Below, piece by piece: positions 63,450 through 64,000 of a stretch of 64,000 nucleotides of DNA. A model generated the notes under the pieces. That model did no database searches. It was not told where the DNA came from and was given only the letters and a program-made list of their open reading frames with translations. The translations under genes and the position numbers were made by a program. Positions within the stretch are counted from its first letter, which is position 1. The number at the start of each line of letters is the position of its first letter. The DNA is from Endozoicomonas montiporae CL-33. Its GTDB lineage: Bacteria > Pseudomonadota > Gammaproteobacteria > Pseudomonadales > Endozoicomonadaceae. Location of the stretch: contig NZ_CP013251.1 in NCBI RefSeq assembly GCF_001583435.1, positions 3,175,215-3,239,214 of the forward strand, in the 5' to 3' direction.

Positions 63450-64000
63450 GATCGGGATAGGGCGTAGCCTCACAGCTACGCTCCTCCCACACCACGCAGC
63501 GTACGGGTCCGTACTACGCGGTTCGGCCAGTTAAGCAGCCAACAACCTGATCAATCCTAACCCGTCAAACCAACTATTCGGTAGCGCCATATGTAGAGCT
63601 GGACTCCGGCTCATTCGCCAGTGCCCTTTTCCTGAAGCTACCGTTTGCCTTGTCAGTTTGTCACTGATTCCCTGCTTTCGCAGTTCCTTGTACCGCTTTG
63701 GGCTCCTTTTCCATTGATACCAGAGTAAACTTCTTAATCGCCTTCTTATCCAGCAATCAAAGTGCTCAAACTCTGTGCAGGTTTCTATTTCCCGGAAGTA
63801 GTTCTTCCAACCCTGCAAGTATCTGTTGAGTCCTTCCAACCTCTGTTCAAGGGATCGCCCTCCCTTTCGGGTTAGCTGTCTGATTTTATCTTTGAAACGC
63901 TTGCAGCTCTTTGCCGCAAGGGTTTTCCTACCGTCTCGGGTAAAACTGTATCCCAGAAATGCGAGCTTCCATGCACGATCTACCGCACTCTTTGTACGAT
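63450..64000 (-). mobile_element. 3' part of a group II intron
   Basis: The minus strand after the maturase stop reads CCGAACCGCGTAGTACGGAC, then CCGTACGCTGCGTGGTGTGG and GAGGAGCGTAGCTGTGAGGC, ending near CCCTATCCCGAT. This resembles the domain V/VI region of bacterial group II introns; GCGTAGC and GGCTACGC form a hairpin fitting domain VI. The exact 3' splice site is approximate. The element continues past the right edge and lies about 25 bp from the nadB stop. Confidence 0.8.
63531..64000 (-). CDS. Group II intron maturase/reverse transcriptase, C-terminal part
   Basis: The frame is open from the right edge of the window to the stop at 63531 and encodes the maturase X domain and C-terminus: AWKLAFLGYSFTRDGRKTLA, then RLEGLNRYLQGWKNYFREIE and WIRRRLRSLLWYQWKRSPKR, typical LtrA-like sequences. 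Reverse-transcriptase motifs and any endonuclease domain lie outside or are absent. It helps the intron splice and retrotranspose. The visible part shows no frame break. Confidence 0.9.
   Translation of the reverse strand, partial: RTKSAVDRAWKLAFLGYSFTRDGRKTLAAKSCKRFKDKIRQLTRKGGRSLEQRLEGLNRYLQGWKNYFREIETCTEFEHFDCWIRRRLRSLLWYQWKRSPKRYKELRKQGISDKLTRQTVASGKGHWRMSRSPALHMALPNSWFDGLGLIRLLAA

Noticed and set aside
1..64000. tRNA or rRNA genes
   Set aside because: I saw no T-loop GGTTCGAATCC-type sequence in a cloverleaf context and no rRNA sequence; a tRNAscan run would settle it.

Overview
The window looks like chromosome from a gammaproteobacterium of the Oceanospirillales/Pseudomonas-like branch, most plausibly an Endozoicomonas-type symbiont of marine invertebrates. 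The taxonomic call is inference. It rests on Pseudomonas-like gene order (nadB / algU-mucA-mucB-rseC ... mucD-lepA-lepB-DUF4845-rnc-era-recO-pdxJ-acpS / gacS-like kinase / cysM / rlmD-relA-mazG), about 50% GC, eukaryote-like effector candidates, and abundant insertion sequences and small palindromic repeats.

Layout. 1-5 kb: frameshifted TetR gene, beta-propeller-like lipoprotein, exported Ppx/GppA-like protein, second TetR regulator, SnoaL-like protein. 5.0-5.9 kb: complete IS1-family element with an 8-bp target duplication. 5.9-8.6 kb: lysS and prfB, the latter with its programmed +1 frameshift. 8.8-12.7 kb: accessory island with a small acidic exported protein, a classical tyrosine-phosphatase effector candidate and a Cys-rich exported protein. 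12.8-17.2 kb: DUF1145-like gene and dinG behind a LexA box, ychJ, and a hypothetical gene whose 3' end is made of a 109-bp repeat. 17.7-22.7 kb: TAXI-TRAP transporter with an IS630-type element inserted exactly at the permease stop codon. 22.8-30.9 kb: hypothetical gene, cydDC, trmJ, a GNAT protein, a DXD glycosyltransferase of toxin type, yceH. 31-33 kb: a papain/calpain-like protease candidate and a small membrane protein. 33-38 kb: mazG, relA, an rlmD remnant and cysM. 37.9-40.8 kb: two overlapping genes for exported proteins with repeats. 41-45 kb: a BarA/GacS hybrid kinase broken by an IS3-type element. 45-54 kb: acpS, pdxJ, recO, era, rnc, lepB, lepA, mucD. 54-58 kb: two repeat elements and a 1074-residue exported protein on the opposite strand, splitting mucD from the rest of the muc cluster. 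58-61 kb: rseC, mucB, mucA, algU behind a sigma-E-type promoter. 61.8-63.4 kb: nadB. 63.45 kb to the end: 3' part of a group II intron with its maturase.

How it fits together. The housekeeping part is a typical envelope-stress, translation and RNA-processing block. The accessory part holds several proteins suited to acting on host cells: a tyrosine phosphatase, a GT44-like glycosyltransferase and a papain-fold protease, none with a visible signal peptide, plus several exported Cys-rich or repeat-rich proteins. Genome erosion shows in the IS-split kinase, the truncated rlmD, the frameshifted TetR and the decayed IS630 transposase. At least five kinds of short inverted-repeat element and two 11-bp-period tandem arrays sit between genes; one repeat supplies coding sequence.
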